Source: Iodobacter arcticus
GTDB taxonomy: Bacteria; Pseudomonadota; Gammaproteobacteria; Burkholderiales; Chitinibacteraceae
Assembly (NCBI RefSeq): GCF_042664895.1
Contig: NZ_JBHTBQ010000001.1
Location: 1-64,000, forward strand
Reading direction: 5' to 3'
Length of the DNA: 64,000 nucleotides
In this document: positions 8,649 to 16,450 of the stretch, piece after piece
How the letters are laid out: the number at the start of each line of letters is the position of its first letter
Position numbering within the stretch: position 1 is the stretch's first letter
The notes under the pieces: generated by a model
The model's database searches: none
What the model was told of the DNA's origin: nothing
The model's input: only the letters and a program-made list of their open reading frames with translations
Translations under genes and position numbers: made by a program

Positions 8649-10480
8649 GCGCACGTAAGCATTTTCAGCCGATCGCACAGCGGCTAAGTAAAATTTTATA
8701 TCGCATTGGTTTTTTGCTGATGCTCGTGATTGTCATGGTTTATTCGGTACTGAGTTATTTTGATGTTGCTGAGAATTTACATGCGCAGCTAGTGAGTCTT
8801 GCTCAAGAGCACCGGCCTCGCTTAAGTGCTGCACTATGGGATATTGATCCGATTGCGATTACCGAAGAGCTCGATAGCCTCTCGGCAGTAAGCAGCGTGG
8901 CAGGCATTGCGCTGATTACACCCAGTGGTGCTCGTTATATGCGAGGGGTGAGTGACGAGGTTTCGAAAGAATTAAGCTATACCGTGGAATTAATGCATAA
9001 GAGCAGCATTATCCCGGTTGGCAGCTTAACCTTGATCAGTGATCGTTATGAGATCTGGAAACAGGTTGCTTATCGGGTATTGCCTTTTGCACTTGCCCAA
9101 TTATTATTTGTGATGGGGCTCTTATTTGCCTTGCAGCTTTTTTTACGCAAAGTAGTATTAAGGCGTTTGGATGCATTGACGATTCATACCCATCTTTTGC
9201 GCCCCGATCATTTAGATACCGCTCCTCCACCGCCTTTATTTGAAAGCCCTGTGCGGGATGAATTGGATAATTTATTGCAAGGCTTTGCTAATTTGCAGAG
9301 TAATTTATTGCATCAGCAAAAGGAGCGGGGGCAATTAATTCATGCCTTAGCTGAGAGTCGTGATCAATTAGAGGTTGAAGTTGCACAGCGTACCGATGAA
9401 TCGTTTTATTTGTCCGAATTTTTACAATTGCTATCCAAAGATGCGGCCCGATATTTAAGTATGCCGCTGGATGGGGCTGAGTTTGGTTTAGAGCAAACCT
9501 TAAAAGAAACGGGCCAACTGATGGGACTTGATACTTTAGTGGCGGTTCATTTTGCGGGTGAGGTTCAACAAGGCAGCGTTTATTTATGGCATAAGGGCAA
9601 TAAGAAAATTCGGCCTGATTTTACTTTAGCAAAACGTAATTTGTTTCCATTAAGTGAAAAGAAACTGAATTCACAAGCTGCTTTCATGATGAGTGTGCCA
9701 AATGAATTGGCTGAAGAAAGTGGTGAGGCGGCATTATGCCGTGATTTGCATTTGGCTAAGCTGGTCGCTTTGCCTTTAGATTTTAATGGTGAGCGCCTAG
9801 GGGTTTTATTTGCAGGTTTATCTGATCAGCATCGCCAGTATTCTGAATTAGAAATGCGTTTACTCCCTCTGGTGGCGGGCTTATGTTCCAATGTATTAGC
9901 GCATCGCCGCCAGCAATTATCTCTGCAAGAAACAAAGAATGCTTTGCTGGCTGCAAATAAGCAATTAGAGCGTTTAGCGGGGCATGATGCTTTAACTGGA
10001 ATTGCCAATCGGCGTACTTTTGATGAGGCGCTTTTGCAAGATATGCGCAGAGCAAAGCGCCACAGCAAGCCGCTTTTATTGATCGTGCTGGATGTGGATT
10101 TATTTAAGCAATATAGCGATTATTATGGCCGGGATGAGGGCGATATCGCTTTGCAGAAAATCGCCGCAGTATTAGGAAAGTTTGCAGAGCGTTCAGGTGA
10201 TTGTGCGGCACGGATTGGCGAGAAAGAGTTTGTTCTGTTATTGCCTAATACCGATTTGCATGTGGGCAAATTACTGGCCGAGCGGCTTCGTTTAGCGGTT
10301 ATTAAACTTGGGCTTTTACATGAAGATGGCTCAGCGCTGACGATTAGCCAAGGCCTTGCCACCTATGCCGGGCCAGAAGAAGTCAGCGCGGCTGACTTCT
10401 TGCGTATGGCAGATAAAGCGCTTTACCGCGCGAAGCGGGGTGGACGCAATCAGGCACAGTTCGTTGATTTAGCGACCTAA
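8645..10480 (+). CDS. Membrane sensor with GAF-like and degenerate GGDEF domain
   Basis: The 611 residues are organised as a membrane segment (about 17-38), a periplasmic domain, a second membrane segment (about 145-170), a coiled coil (about 220-250), a GAF-like domain (about 255-425) and a C-terminal GGDEF-type domain. The GGDEF signature is GEKEF (525-529). The guanine-contacting Asn in FKxxND is Ser (FKQYSD) and the usual GH is GR. The inhibitory-site RxxD (R516-S-G-D519) lies exactly five residues before the signature, as in canonical enzymes. It is therefore more likely a c-di-GMP-binding effector than a cyclase. The gene overlaps the binding-protein gene by 4 bp and converges on metF with a 12-bp overlap. 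Confidence 0.8.
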   Translation: MSARKHFQPIAQRLSKILYRIGFLLMLVIVMVYSVLSYFDVAENLHAQLVSLAQEHRPRLSAALWDIDPIAITEELDSLSAVSSVAGIALITPSGARYMRGVSDEVSKELSYTVELMHKSSIIPVGSLTLISDRYEIWKQVAYRVLPFALAQLLFVMGLLFALQLFLRKVVLRRLDALTIHTHLLRPDHLDTAPPPPLFESPVRDELDNLLQGFANLQSNLLHQQKERGQLIHALAESRDQLEVEVAQRTDESFYLSEFLQLLSKDAARYLSMPLDGAEFGLEQTLKETGQLMGLDTLVAVHFAGEVQQGSVYLWHKGNKKIRPDFTLAKRNLFPLSEKKLNSQAAFMMSVPNELAEESGEAALCRDLHLAKLVALPLDFNGERLGVLFAGLSDQHRQYSELEMRLLPLVAGLCSNVLAHRRQQLSLQETKNALLAANKQLERLAGHDALTGIANRRTFDEALLQDMRRAKRHSKPLLLIVLDVDLFKQYSDYYGRDEGDIALQKIAAVLGKFAERSGDCAARIGEKEFVLLLPNTDLHVGKLLAERLRLAVIKLGLLHEDGSALTISQGLATYAGPEEVSAADFLRMADKALYRAKRGGRNQAQFVDLAT

Positions 10481-11299
10481 GCGCTGGCAAACGGTAGATA
10501 CAGCACCCGCGGCATTGAGCGTATAGAAATGCAGGCCGGGTGCACCACCCGCTAAAACGCGATCTGATAGCTCGGTTACAAAGTCCAGACCAAAGGCACG
10601 GATCGATGCTGTATCGTCGCCAAAGGCTTGTAAACGCAGCCTTAGCCAGCGTGGAATTTCTGCCCCGCACATATCAGAGAAACGCGCCAATTGGCTAAAA
10701 TTCTGAATAGGCATAATGCCCGGCACAATAGGAATGGTTACGCCGCGCGCATTCACTTCGTCTACAAAACGGAAATAAGCATCGGCATTAAAAAAGTATT
10801 GGGTAATGGCCGAATCCGCACCTGCCCGTACTTTATTTACAAAATTACGAATATCGGCTTCGGCGCTTTGTGCCTGCGGGTGAAATTCGGGATAGGCAGC
10901 CACTTCAATATGAAACCAATCGCCAAATTCATTGCGTAAAAAACTCACCAATTCATTGGCATAACGAAACTCGCCAAAATCCCCCATCCCCGAAGGAATA
11001 TCACCACGCAAAGCCACAATATGGCGAATGCCGTGGTCTTTATAGTTTTGCACAATGCTGCGAATACTTTCTTTGGATGAGCCTACACAGGATAGGTGTG
11101 GCGCAGCAGAATGACCCTCGGATTGGATATCCAATACGGCGTTCAGCGTGCCTTCCTGCGTTGTACCACCCGCACCAAAGGTCACAGAAAAGAATTCAGG
11201 CTTAAATTGCGCCAATTGCCGACGCGTTGTGCGTAGCTTTTCTGCGCCTTCTGGCGTTCTCGGGGGGAAAAATTCAAAGCTGATAGGGGAAGGCGTCAT
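10469..11299 (-). CDS. metF: 5,10-methylenetetrahydrofolate reductase
   Basis: This 276-residue TIM-barrel flavoprotein reduces 5,10-methylene-THF to 5-methyl-THF for methionine synthesis. Family landmarks are SFEFFPPRTPEGAEKL near the N-terminus (catalytic Glu), TFGAGGTTQEGT, the HIVALRGD segment, and ITQYFFNADAYFRFV with VPGIMPI in the C-terminal half. The length is normal for bacterial MetF. It is monocistronic here and ends inside the 3' end of the convergent GGDEF gene. No SAM or SAH riboswitch-like structure could be recognised in the 269 bases upstream. Confidence 0.95.
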   Translation of the reverse strand: MTPSPISFEFFPPRTPEGAEKLRTTRRQLAQFKPEFFSVTFGAGGTTQEGTLNAVLDIQSEGHSAAPHLSCVGSSKESIRSIVQNYKDHGIRHIVALRGDIPSGMGDFGEFRYANELVSFLRNEFGDWFHIEVAAYPEFHPQAQSAEADIRNFVNKVRAGADSAITQYFFNADAYFRFVDEVNARGVTIPIVPGIMPIQNFSQLARFSDMCGAEIPRWLRLRLQAFGDDTASIRAFGLDFVTELSDRVLAGGAPGLHFYTLNAAGAVSTVCQRLGR

Positions 11300-11504
11300 G
11301 ATTTTTTATCCTCTGTACTAATCAAATCATCTTAACATTGCCTCTCTATTTATTGCATGCAGGCTATTCATTGCAAATATGAAAGAAATGAGCGAATTAT
11401 GGGGGAAATTGCCGCATTTATTAGACTACGCGTAGCGATACTTCAAGAGGTATCTTTTTAAATTCAAAGGCTTAGCTTCTTGTTATCTTGTTGTATGCTG
11501 ACGC

Positions 11505-11541
11505 AGTGCTTATGACTACTTCATAGAAAGTAGTGGGCACT
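11505..11541 (+). promoter_or_regulatory. Leader hairpin upstream of the small secreted protein
   Basis: AGTGC (11505-11509) and ACTACTT (11515-11521) pair with AAGTAGT (11528-11534) and GCACT (11537-11541). The structure ends 28 bases before the start codon at 11569, so it would lie in the 5' leader. A regulatory role is only inferred. Confidence 0.4.
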
Positions 11542-11568
11542 TTCAATATACTTAATAAGGATGGAGTT

Positions 11569-11862
11569 ATGACTAAAAAGACTAGCGGCACCCGTATTGC
11601 CGTGTTAATTGCCTCGTTGATGCTGAGTATTTCAGCATTCGCTTTGGATAACTGGCAGGAGGGAAAGATCTATAGCAGCGGCACTCAAGTGATGTATGCA
11701 GGTAAAATCTATCAAGCTTTGGTGACCGCCAAAGTGGTGGCCGATTCACTCAGCTGCCTGACCAAGCTACAAAGCTGCGGCAGTATCAAGCCAGCCAAAG
11801 CGTATCCGGATTATCGTGGCGTGATGACATGGTCGATCAATTGGGATAAGTACGATGGGTAG
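11569..11862 (+). CDS. Small secreted protein with a CBM5/12-like chitin-binding motif
   Basis: A 97-residue protein whose ATG at 11569 is preceded by AAGGATGGAG. The signal peptide ends at about SAFA, leaving a mature protein of about 72 residues starting LDNWQEG. The mature part WQEGKIYSSGTQVMYAGKIY resembles the W-x-Y-x-x-G-x-x-V-x-x-x-G-x-x-Y pattern of CBM5/12 (ChtBD3) carbohydrate-binding modules, usually found attached to chitinases. Two cysteines (SCLTKLQSC) could form a disulfide. It is a free-standing binding module, with no catalytic domain and no neighbour of obvious chitin metabolism. The family assignment rests on the pattern only. Confidence 0.65.
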   Translation: MTKKTSGTRIAVLIASLMLSISAFALDNWQEGKIYSSGTQVMYAGKIYQALVTAKVVADSLSCLTKLQSCGSIKPAKAYPDYRGVMTWSINWDKYDG

Positions 11863-11869
11863 AATTTTT

Positions 11870-11901
11870 CTAAGGCCGCTGCTTTAAAAGCACTGCCTTA
11901 G
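11870..11901 (+). terminator. Hairpin after the small secreted protein
   Basis: CTAAGGC (11870-11876) pairs with GCCTTAG (11895-11901), with an inner TGCTT/AAGCA stem. It starts 8 bases after the stop codon. There is no T tract after it. Confidence 0.55.
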
Positions 11902-11923
11902 CGCCAAGGTTGTGATGGGGAGT

Positions 11924-11955
11924 GTTGGGTTACGCGGTAAAGCTGCTAACCCGAC
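11924..11955. repeat. GTTGGGTTA palindrome, second copy
   Basis: GTTGGGTTA faces TAACCCGAC, followed by CTACG. It is nearly the same as the copy at 151-181. It lies directly beside the three-hairpin element at 11964-12069. Confidence 0.55.
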
Positions 11956-11963
11956 CTACGTCG

Positions 11964-12069
11964 CTTCCCGAAAAATTCTCAACCCCATCATCCCCGAGTG
12001 TTTTTATCGGGGATCCAGTCGTGCTACTGGATTCCCGCCTACACGCGGGAATGATGGCATTTCGGGAAG
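11964..12069. repeat. Three tandem hairpins inside a 10-bp inverted repeat
   Basis: CTTCCCGAAA (11964-11973) and TTTCGGGAAG (12060-12069) enclose three successive hairpins: TCCCCGA/TCGGGGA (11991-12013), TCCAGT/ACTGGA (12014-12031) and ATTCCCGC/GCGGGAAT (12031-12052). The organisation is that of REP/BIME-type or MITE-type intergenic elements. Confidence 0.65.
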
Positions 12070-12096
12070 TTGAAGAGCCTACGTATTGTGCTGCCT

Positions 12097-12975
12097 TTAG
12101 GTGCAAAAAGTCGCTGTCGTTTTCTCGCTCACAAAATGATTGCCATCACCCTGTAGTTTTACAATACGCTGATCTCGCTTGATTTCCCAATCATCTACCG
12201 GATAAGTTTTGGCCCAAGCGCACATTAACTGCTGGTCTTGTCTGGATAGTTTGAGTTGATAGCGCTCATACATATAAAAATGGATGCGGGCAATGCGGCC
12301 GCGGACTTCTTCTCTTGGCTGGGCTTTTTTATTTTTAAAGTCGACAATCGTTTTGCATTGGCCATACATGGGTTCGGGTTTACTGGTCCATGCGCTATAA
12401 GAGAAATTGCTGCGATCGCCATTTACTTCGCCCACCGATGGCACTAAGTTCACCAGATTGCCTTCGGCACTTTTAAATTGTGGATCATTATTACTGCAGT
12501 TTTTGCGGCCGCCGTTTTGCCAGCATTGCCGCTGATGGCCTAATACCCAAGCTGGTACAACATGCTCCCATTCTAAGCGCTGGGCGCGGGCTTCGTTTTT
12601 TCTGGGGATATAGCCACAGCTGGCCAAATCCATTTCCTTGCCCTGATAGGCGCAACCGCAGTAAAAATCGCTTTCCATGCCGCGAAATACATCGGGTAAA
12701 ACTTGCTTGGCACGGTTGAAATCCCGCGGGCCTGTGGCGGTACGGCCGCTTACTAATTCCACCGGCTCGTCAGGGGCGTTGTTTGGTTCTACTTCATTTT
12801 TTTGATTGAGTGCTTTATCTAAGGCCATTTCACCCAGCTTGGCGAGGGTTTTGGCTTCTTGGCTATGGGCTATTTTTGCGATTTGAGCCATGCTGCTATC
12901 GTCACAAGCGCTTAAACTGCAAATCAGAAGTGTTATGGCAATTGCATAATTGCTATGCTTTTTATTAAACGGCAT
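12097..12975 (-). CDS. Endonuclease I family nuclease, predicted lipoprotein
   Basis: This 292-residue protein belongs to the EndA/NucM/Dns endonuclease I family, non-specific periplasmic or secreted DNases. The catalytic block LEWEHVVPAW (beta-beta-alpha metal His) is followed by SAEGNLVNLVPSVGEVNGDRSN, the Asn/Asp-rich metal site (given here in parts: NLVNLVPS and VNGDRSN), with multiple cysteines for disulfides. The N-terminus has a lipobox (LSAC) with Asp at +2, a signal that in enterobacteria retains lipoproteins at the inner membrane. Most family members have a cleaved Sec signal instead. It could degrade incoming DNA or scavenge nucleotides in the envelope. It is monocistronic. Confidence 0.85.
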   Translation of the reverse strand: MPFNKKHSNYAIAITLLICSLSACDDSSMAQIAKIAHSQEAKTLAKLGEMALDKALNQKNEVEPNNAPDEPVELVSGRTATGPRDFNRAKQVLPDVFRGMESDFYCGCAYQGKEMDLASCGYIPRKNEARAQRLEWEHVVPAWVLGHQRQCWQNGGRKNCSNNDPQFKSAEGNLVNLVPSVGEVNGDRSNFSYSAWTSKPEPMYGQCKTIVDFKNKKAQPREEVRGRIARIHFYMYERYQLKLSRQDQQLMCAWAKTYPVDDWEIKRDQRIVKLQGDGNHFVSEKTTATFCT

Positions 12976-13124
12976 TGCTTCGGTTTATTCCTGTACGGAT
13001 TATTGTGTGATTGGCAAATAGAGCTGCATTTTATAAGACGCAGTGCATGGCATATTGCTTTTACAGGAAGTAAAAGAGGCTTAATAGGTGATTATTTCTT
13101 AGTGACTTGAATTAATTGTCTTTT

Positions 13125-13844
13125 TTAAGCACTCACACGAACAAAGCGCTCTTTAAATAAAAAGCCCTGCACCATATCTACATCCAGCTCACGGGCAATG
13201 GCGAGCTGCTCTATAGTTTCTATCCCTTCTAGTACAGTGCGTTTCCCTGAATCTTTTGCATAGCGAATCAAGCTTTCTAAAGCCATGCGATGATTGGTTT
13301 GATGCAGACTATCAAACCAGCTGCGATCAAATTTTAAGCAATCGACTGTAATCAAGATGGGGAGCGATAGCATGGAATGAGGAGAGCCAATATCGTCTAA
13401 TGCTAATTGGATATTCTTTTCATGAAATGCTTTGGCCATATTGGCGCTTTGGCGCGCATCAGAGATATCACTATTTTCTATGATCTCGAGCACCACATGT
13501 GTGCGGCAATGAATAAGCTCAAGTAAGGGATTGATTGAACCTGCAACATCGGCCACAGCATAGGCATCGGGATCAAGATTTAAAAACAATTCGCCGCTGG
13601 GGGCATTTTCTAATTGCAGTTGCTTCATGCGGTATTCCACTTGAAACAAAGTGAGCGGGCTTTCGTGTAGTGCATTAAAAAAATGATCGGCACGCAGCAG
13701 CTGCTCATCGCCCTGATAAAAACGGGCGAGCGCTTCATGGGCGATTGTTTCTAGACTGTGCGTATGAATTAAAGGCTGGTATTCAACGCCAAACCGTTGC
13801 TGTTGAATGACATCAAGCAAGAGGATTGGGGATAATTTAGGCAT
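13125..13844 (-). CDS. Stand-alone EAL domain protein (c-di-GMP phosphodiesterase candidate)
   Basis: The 239 residues are one EAL domain with no sensor. Catalytic landmarks are present: EAL in AHEALARF, the metal ligand N in LFLNLDPDA, E in VLEIIENSD, DD in LALDDIGS, K in CLKFD, E in VLEGIET and QGFLF near the end. DDFG reads DDIG and the loop 6 glycines are changed (GSPHS), so activity is likely but not assured. The family hydrolyses c-di-GMP to pGpG. A Fur-box-like palindrome lies just upstream of the start codon, and no Shine-Dalgarno is evident. Confidence 0.8.
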   Translation of the reverse strand: MPKLSPILLLDVIQQQRFGVEYQPLIHTHSLETIAHEALARFYQGDEQLLRADHFFNALHESPLTLFQVEYRMKQLQLENAPSGELFLNLDPDAYAVADVAGSINPLLELIHCRTHVVLEIIENSDISDARQSANMAKAFHEKNIQLALDDIGSPHSMLSLPILITVDCLKFDRSWFDSLHQTNHRMALESLIRYAKDSGKRTVLEGIETIEQLAIARELDVDMVQGFLFKERFVRVSA

Positions 13845-13853
13845 TGATTTTTT

Positions 13854-13875
13854 TAATGAGAATAGTTCTCGTATT
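13854..13875 (-). promoter_or_regulatory. Candidate Fur-type operator upstream of the EAL gene
   Basis: TGAGAATAGTTCTCG (about 13857-13871) has the 7-1-7 layout of TGAGAATnATTCTCA Fur boxes and agrees at most positions. It lies about 10 bases from the start codon at 13844. It could equally be a chance palindrome. Confidence 0.35.
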
Positions 13876-13976
13876 TTATAATGACTTAGATGCGGTGGTG
13901 TAAGAAAAATACTTACATGTCATGTAGTTGTTTTAGGCGGGAAGTGGCGGTGGTTTTTGCAGTAACCCGCCAGATG

Positions 13977-14666
13977 TTAAGCGAACAACGGCGTAAGCAG
14001 AGGGGCAATTAACACCATCACCACGCCAGAAACCATCATTGTAATGCAGGCCACTACGCCTTCTTCATTGCCAATTTCTCTCGCCTTTGCCGTGCCAACC
14101 GCATGGGCCGCAGCGCCAAATAAAGCGCCGCGTGCCAGTCTGGAGCGAAGCGGCAATAGCACCAGCATCAGCTCGCCAAACAGCATGCCCATCAAGCCGG
14201 TAATGACTACAAATAAAGCAGTTAGCTCGTGCGATCCACCCCAAGTATCGGATACCGCTAGTGCAAAAGGCGTAGAGATTGATCTGGGCAAAAGGCTGCG
14301 GGTGAGCTCAGGCGATAAATGAAATAGCTTGGCGAGTAAAACGCAGCTCAGTAGTGCGGTGATACAGCCCGCAATGACTCCGGCAGATAAAGCCAGCCAG
14401 TGCTTCACCATTAGGGCGCGGTATTCATATAGAGGCACAGCAAAAGCAACAGTCGCAGGGCCAAGCAACCATAGCAACCAGCGAGTATCGGAATAATAAG
14501 TTTCATAAGGGGTATGCGTCAGCAGCATAAAAGCCACCAGCAGCACGGGTGTTAACACCAGCGGTGCTAGCCACCAGCGCTGATGGCGTGCGTATAAAAA
14601 CTTGGCCAGAGCATAAGCACTAATCGTCAGCACGAGGCAGATCAGGGCGAGGGTGGAGGTTGTCAT
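13977..14666 (-). CDS. lrgB: LrgB/CidB-family membrane protein
   Basis: This 229-residue polytopic protein of the LrgB (YohK) family is recognised by LLPRSISTPFALAVSD (residues about 126-141) and the repeated glycine-rich helices with GAAAHAVGTAKA near the C-terminus. LrgAB/CidAB proteins are linked to control of murein hydrolase export, cell lysis and, in some bacteria, pyruvate or other metabolite transport. It overlaps lrgA by 4 bp. The pair faces a divergent LysR gene, the layout of cidR-cidAB and of the equivalent proteobacterial loci. Confidence 0.85.
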   Translation of the reverse strand: MTTSTLALICLVLTISAYALAKFLYARHQRWWLAPLVLTPVLLVAFMLLTHTPYETYYSDTRWLLWLLGPATVAFAVPLYEYRALMVKHWLALSAGVIAGCITALLSCVLLAKLFHLSPELTRSLLPRSISTPFALAVSDTWGGSHELTALFVVITGLMGMLFGELMLVLLPLRSRLARGALFGAAAHAVGTAKAREIGNEEGVVACITMMVSGVVMVLIAPLLTPLFA

Positions 14667-15070
14667 GATGCTGCTCGCTTTTTAGCCTTGGCCAAACGTA
14701 GCTTATGTTCAATTTTAAAAAAGCGATCAACCACTAGCGCAGTCACGCACATCACCAGTGCCGTACCCAAGAAAATCACCACCAAGAGCTGCCAGCCTTC
14801 GCTGATAAAAAGTGCTTTGTACTTAACCATTGCGACAACTGCAGGTACAAAAAACAATAGCATCTCGGCTAGCAGCCATTGAGCGCCATCTTTTACCCAA
14901 CTGAGTGGCGCTCCCAAAAGCAGTAGTACAAAGACAATGCCCAGCCCCAATACGCCGCCCGGCACCGGCAAGCCAGTGCGGCGTACAAACCAGTCAGATG
15001 CCAGCCAGATGGCAATCAAGAGGCCAATTTGGGCAAGCACACGGAAAAAGGAAAACAGCTTGTTAGGCAC
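14663..15070 (-). CDS. lrgA: LrgA/CidA-family holin-like membrane protein
   Basis: A 135-residue protein with four predicted membrane segments. LPVPGGVLGLGIVFVLLL is the typical LrgA/CidA (YohJ) signature, followed by GAQWLLAEMLLFFVPAVV. Family members form holin-like oligomers and act with LrgB. The charged C-terminal tail (KLRLAKAKKRAAS) is cytoplasmic. It is the promoter-proximal gene of a two-gene operon, read divergently from a LysR-type regulator 98 bases away. Confidence 0.85.
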   Translation of the reverse strand: MPNKLFSFFRVLAQIGLLIAIWLASDWFVRRTGLPVPGGVLGLGIVFVLLLLGAPLSWVKDGAQWLLAEMLLFFVPAVVAMVKYKALFISEGWQLLVVIFLGTALVMCVTALVVDRFFKIEHKLRLAKAKKRAAS

Positions 15071-15132
15071 GACTTCAACTCCTTGTCATAGGGCTTGATC
15101 TTACGCCCTCTAGATAAATAGCTGAAATGACT

Positions 15133-15145
15133 TATTATCATAATA
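15133..15145. promoter_or_regulatory. Candidate LysR-type operator between lrgA and the regulator
   Basis: TATTAT-c-ATAATA is a 13-bp AT-rich palindrome in the 98-base divergent intergenic region and contains T-N11-A-like spacing. Location and symmetry suggest an operator or promoter element. There is no direct support. Confidence 0.35.
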
Positions 15146-15168
15146 TCTATTCCAATTTGGCATGAGTC

Positions 15169-16035
15169 GTGGATATCAAAGCATTGCGTTATTTTATCGA
15201 AGTGGTGAACTTGCAAAGCTTTACTGCAGCGGCTGCAGCACTGAATGTGACTCAGCCTACCATTAGCAAAATGGTCAAAAATCTGGAGGAAGAGCTGGGT
15301 GTGCCGCTACTGCTACGTGAGTATCGTCGCTTTCATTTAACCGATGCGGGCCGCGTGGTGCTGAAACGTGGTCAGGAAGTGCTGGCAGCAGAAGCACGCC
15401 TGCAAGCCGAGCTGGCTGATCTAAATACCATGGCGGTGGGCGAGTTGGCGTTAGGCGTGCCACCTTTGGCTGGTATGTTATTTATCCCGCTGATTGCTCA
15501 TTTCAAACGTCTTTATCCGCAGATCGAGCTGACCTTACGTGAAGAAGGTGGCAAGGCTATTGAAGCCGCCTTGGACGCGGGGGAGCTAGAGGTGGGCGGA
15601 TTGCTGCTGCCCGTCGATGAAAATCGCTTTGAAACGCTGCCGCTATCGGATGACCGTCTGGTTTTAGTTGCATCAACAATATCCAAATGGCAGGGCCGAT
15701 CTGCCGTACGTCTGATCGAGCTGAGCACGGAGCATTTTGTACTCTACAGCGCTTCATATTCGCTCAACGACAGAGTACTGGCGGCCTGCCAGACGCAAGG
15801 CTTTAGCCCACAAATTGCAGGGCGTAGCGGGCAATGGGAGTTTATGGTGGCCTTGGTCGAAAGTGGCCTAGGCGTGGCGCTCCTCCCCGAATCCGTCGCC
15901 CGCCGCATTACCCCCGGCCGCTGCGTGATCGCAGCCCTAAGTGAGCCCGAAATTCCATGGCGAATCGCGCTGGGCTGGCGCAAAGATGTCTATCTATCGC
16001 ACGCAGCAAGGGCATGGATTGAGGCGTTGCGGTGA
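15169..16035 (+). CDS. LysR-family regulator (CidR-like)
   Basis: A 288-residue LysR-type regulator starting at a GTG. The winged HTH is MDIKALRYFIEVVNLQSFT with TQPTISKMVKNLEEELGVPL; the effector domain runs from about residue 90 (ALGVPPLAGMLFIP) to the end. Its position, divergent from lrgAB, indicates that it regulates that operon, as CidR does in response to acetate or fermentation signals in Gram-positive bacteria; the effector here is unknown. No clear Shine-Dalgarno precedes the GTG. Confidence 0.85.
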   Translation: MDIKALRYFIEVVNLQSFTAAAAALNVTQPTISKMVKNLEEELGVPLLLREYRRFHLTDAGRVVLKRGQEVLAAEARLQAELADLNTMAVGELALGVPPLAGMLFIPLIAHFKRLYPQIELTLREEGGKAIEAALDAGELEVGGLLLPVDENRFETLPLSDDRLVLVASTISKWQGRSAVRLIELSTEHFVLYSASYSLNDRVLAACQTQGFSPQIAGRSGQWEFMVALVESGLGVALLPESVARRITPGRCVIAALSEPEIPWRIALGWRKDVYLSHAARAWIEALR

Positions 16036-16086
16036 GGGTGATTTGCAAAAGGAGAGCGCACGCTTGCTGTTTCAGAAACGCAGGCG

Positions 16087-16122
16087 AAAAAAAAGGATTT
16101 CAGGCTGAGCCTTGAAATCCTT
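16087..16122 (-). terminator. Rho-independent terminator of tRNA-Leu
   Basis: On the minus strand, AAGGATTTCA pairs with TGAAATCCTT around a GGC-TCA-GCC inner stem and is followed by a run of eight T residues (plus-strand A tract 16087-16094). It ends the tRNA-Leu transcript, and the stem also faces the end of the LysR gene. Confidence 0.9.
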
Positions 16123-16143
16123 AATTTATCTGTACCTAACGAG

Positions 16144-16228
16144 TGGTGCCCGGGGTCGGACTCGAACCGACACACCTTGCGGCGAGGGATTTTGAGTCCC
16201 TTGCGTCTACCAATTTCGCCACCCGGGC
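16144..16228 (-). tRNA. tRNA-Leu (CAA anticodon)
   Basis: An 85-nt class II tRNA with encoded CCA. The acceptor stem begins GCCCGGGT, the long variable arm reads TCGCCGCAAGGTG, and the T loop is GGTTCGAGTCC. The anticodon loop CTCAAAA places CAA at positions 34-36. A sigma-70 promoter lies upstream and an intrinsic terminator downstream, so it is a single-gene unit. Confidence 0.95.
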
Positions 16229-16248
16229 TCGTTCAGTGCAGGAGTCGG

Positions 16249-16277
16249 ATTATGTAGAAACCCGCTTTGCTTGGCAA
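16249..16277 (-). promoter_or_regulatory. Sigma-70 promoter of tRNA-Leu
   Basis: On the minus strand, TTGCCA (-35) is separated by 17 bases from CATAAT (-10), which ends 21 bases before the tRNA 5' end. Confidence 0.65.
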
Positions 16278-16450
16278 GTATTATCTGCCGTTAATCACGT
16301 ATTTTTACTAAAAAATAATATAGATTGTTGTTATCTAAGGCAGTTTTCTTATTGAAAGTTTGCCGATTCATACCGCTAGCTGAACAAAAAATAGGGTGCT
16401 TGGATGGATTTGTCAGCAAACTTTCTGTCTTTCTCCAGCCAAAAAGATAG

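Noticed and set aside
11300..11568. SAM/SAH riboswitch ahead of metF
   Set aside because: No pseudoknot or conserved riboswitch core could be recognised; the one clear hairpin (11505-11541) belongs to the opposite, plus-strand gene.
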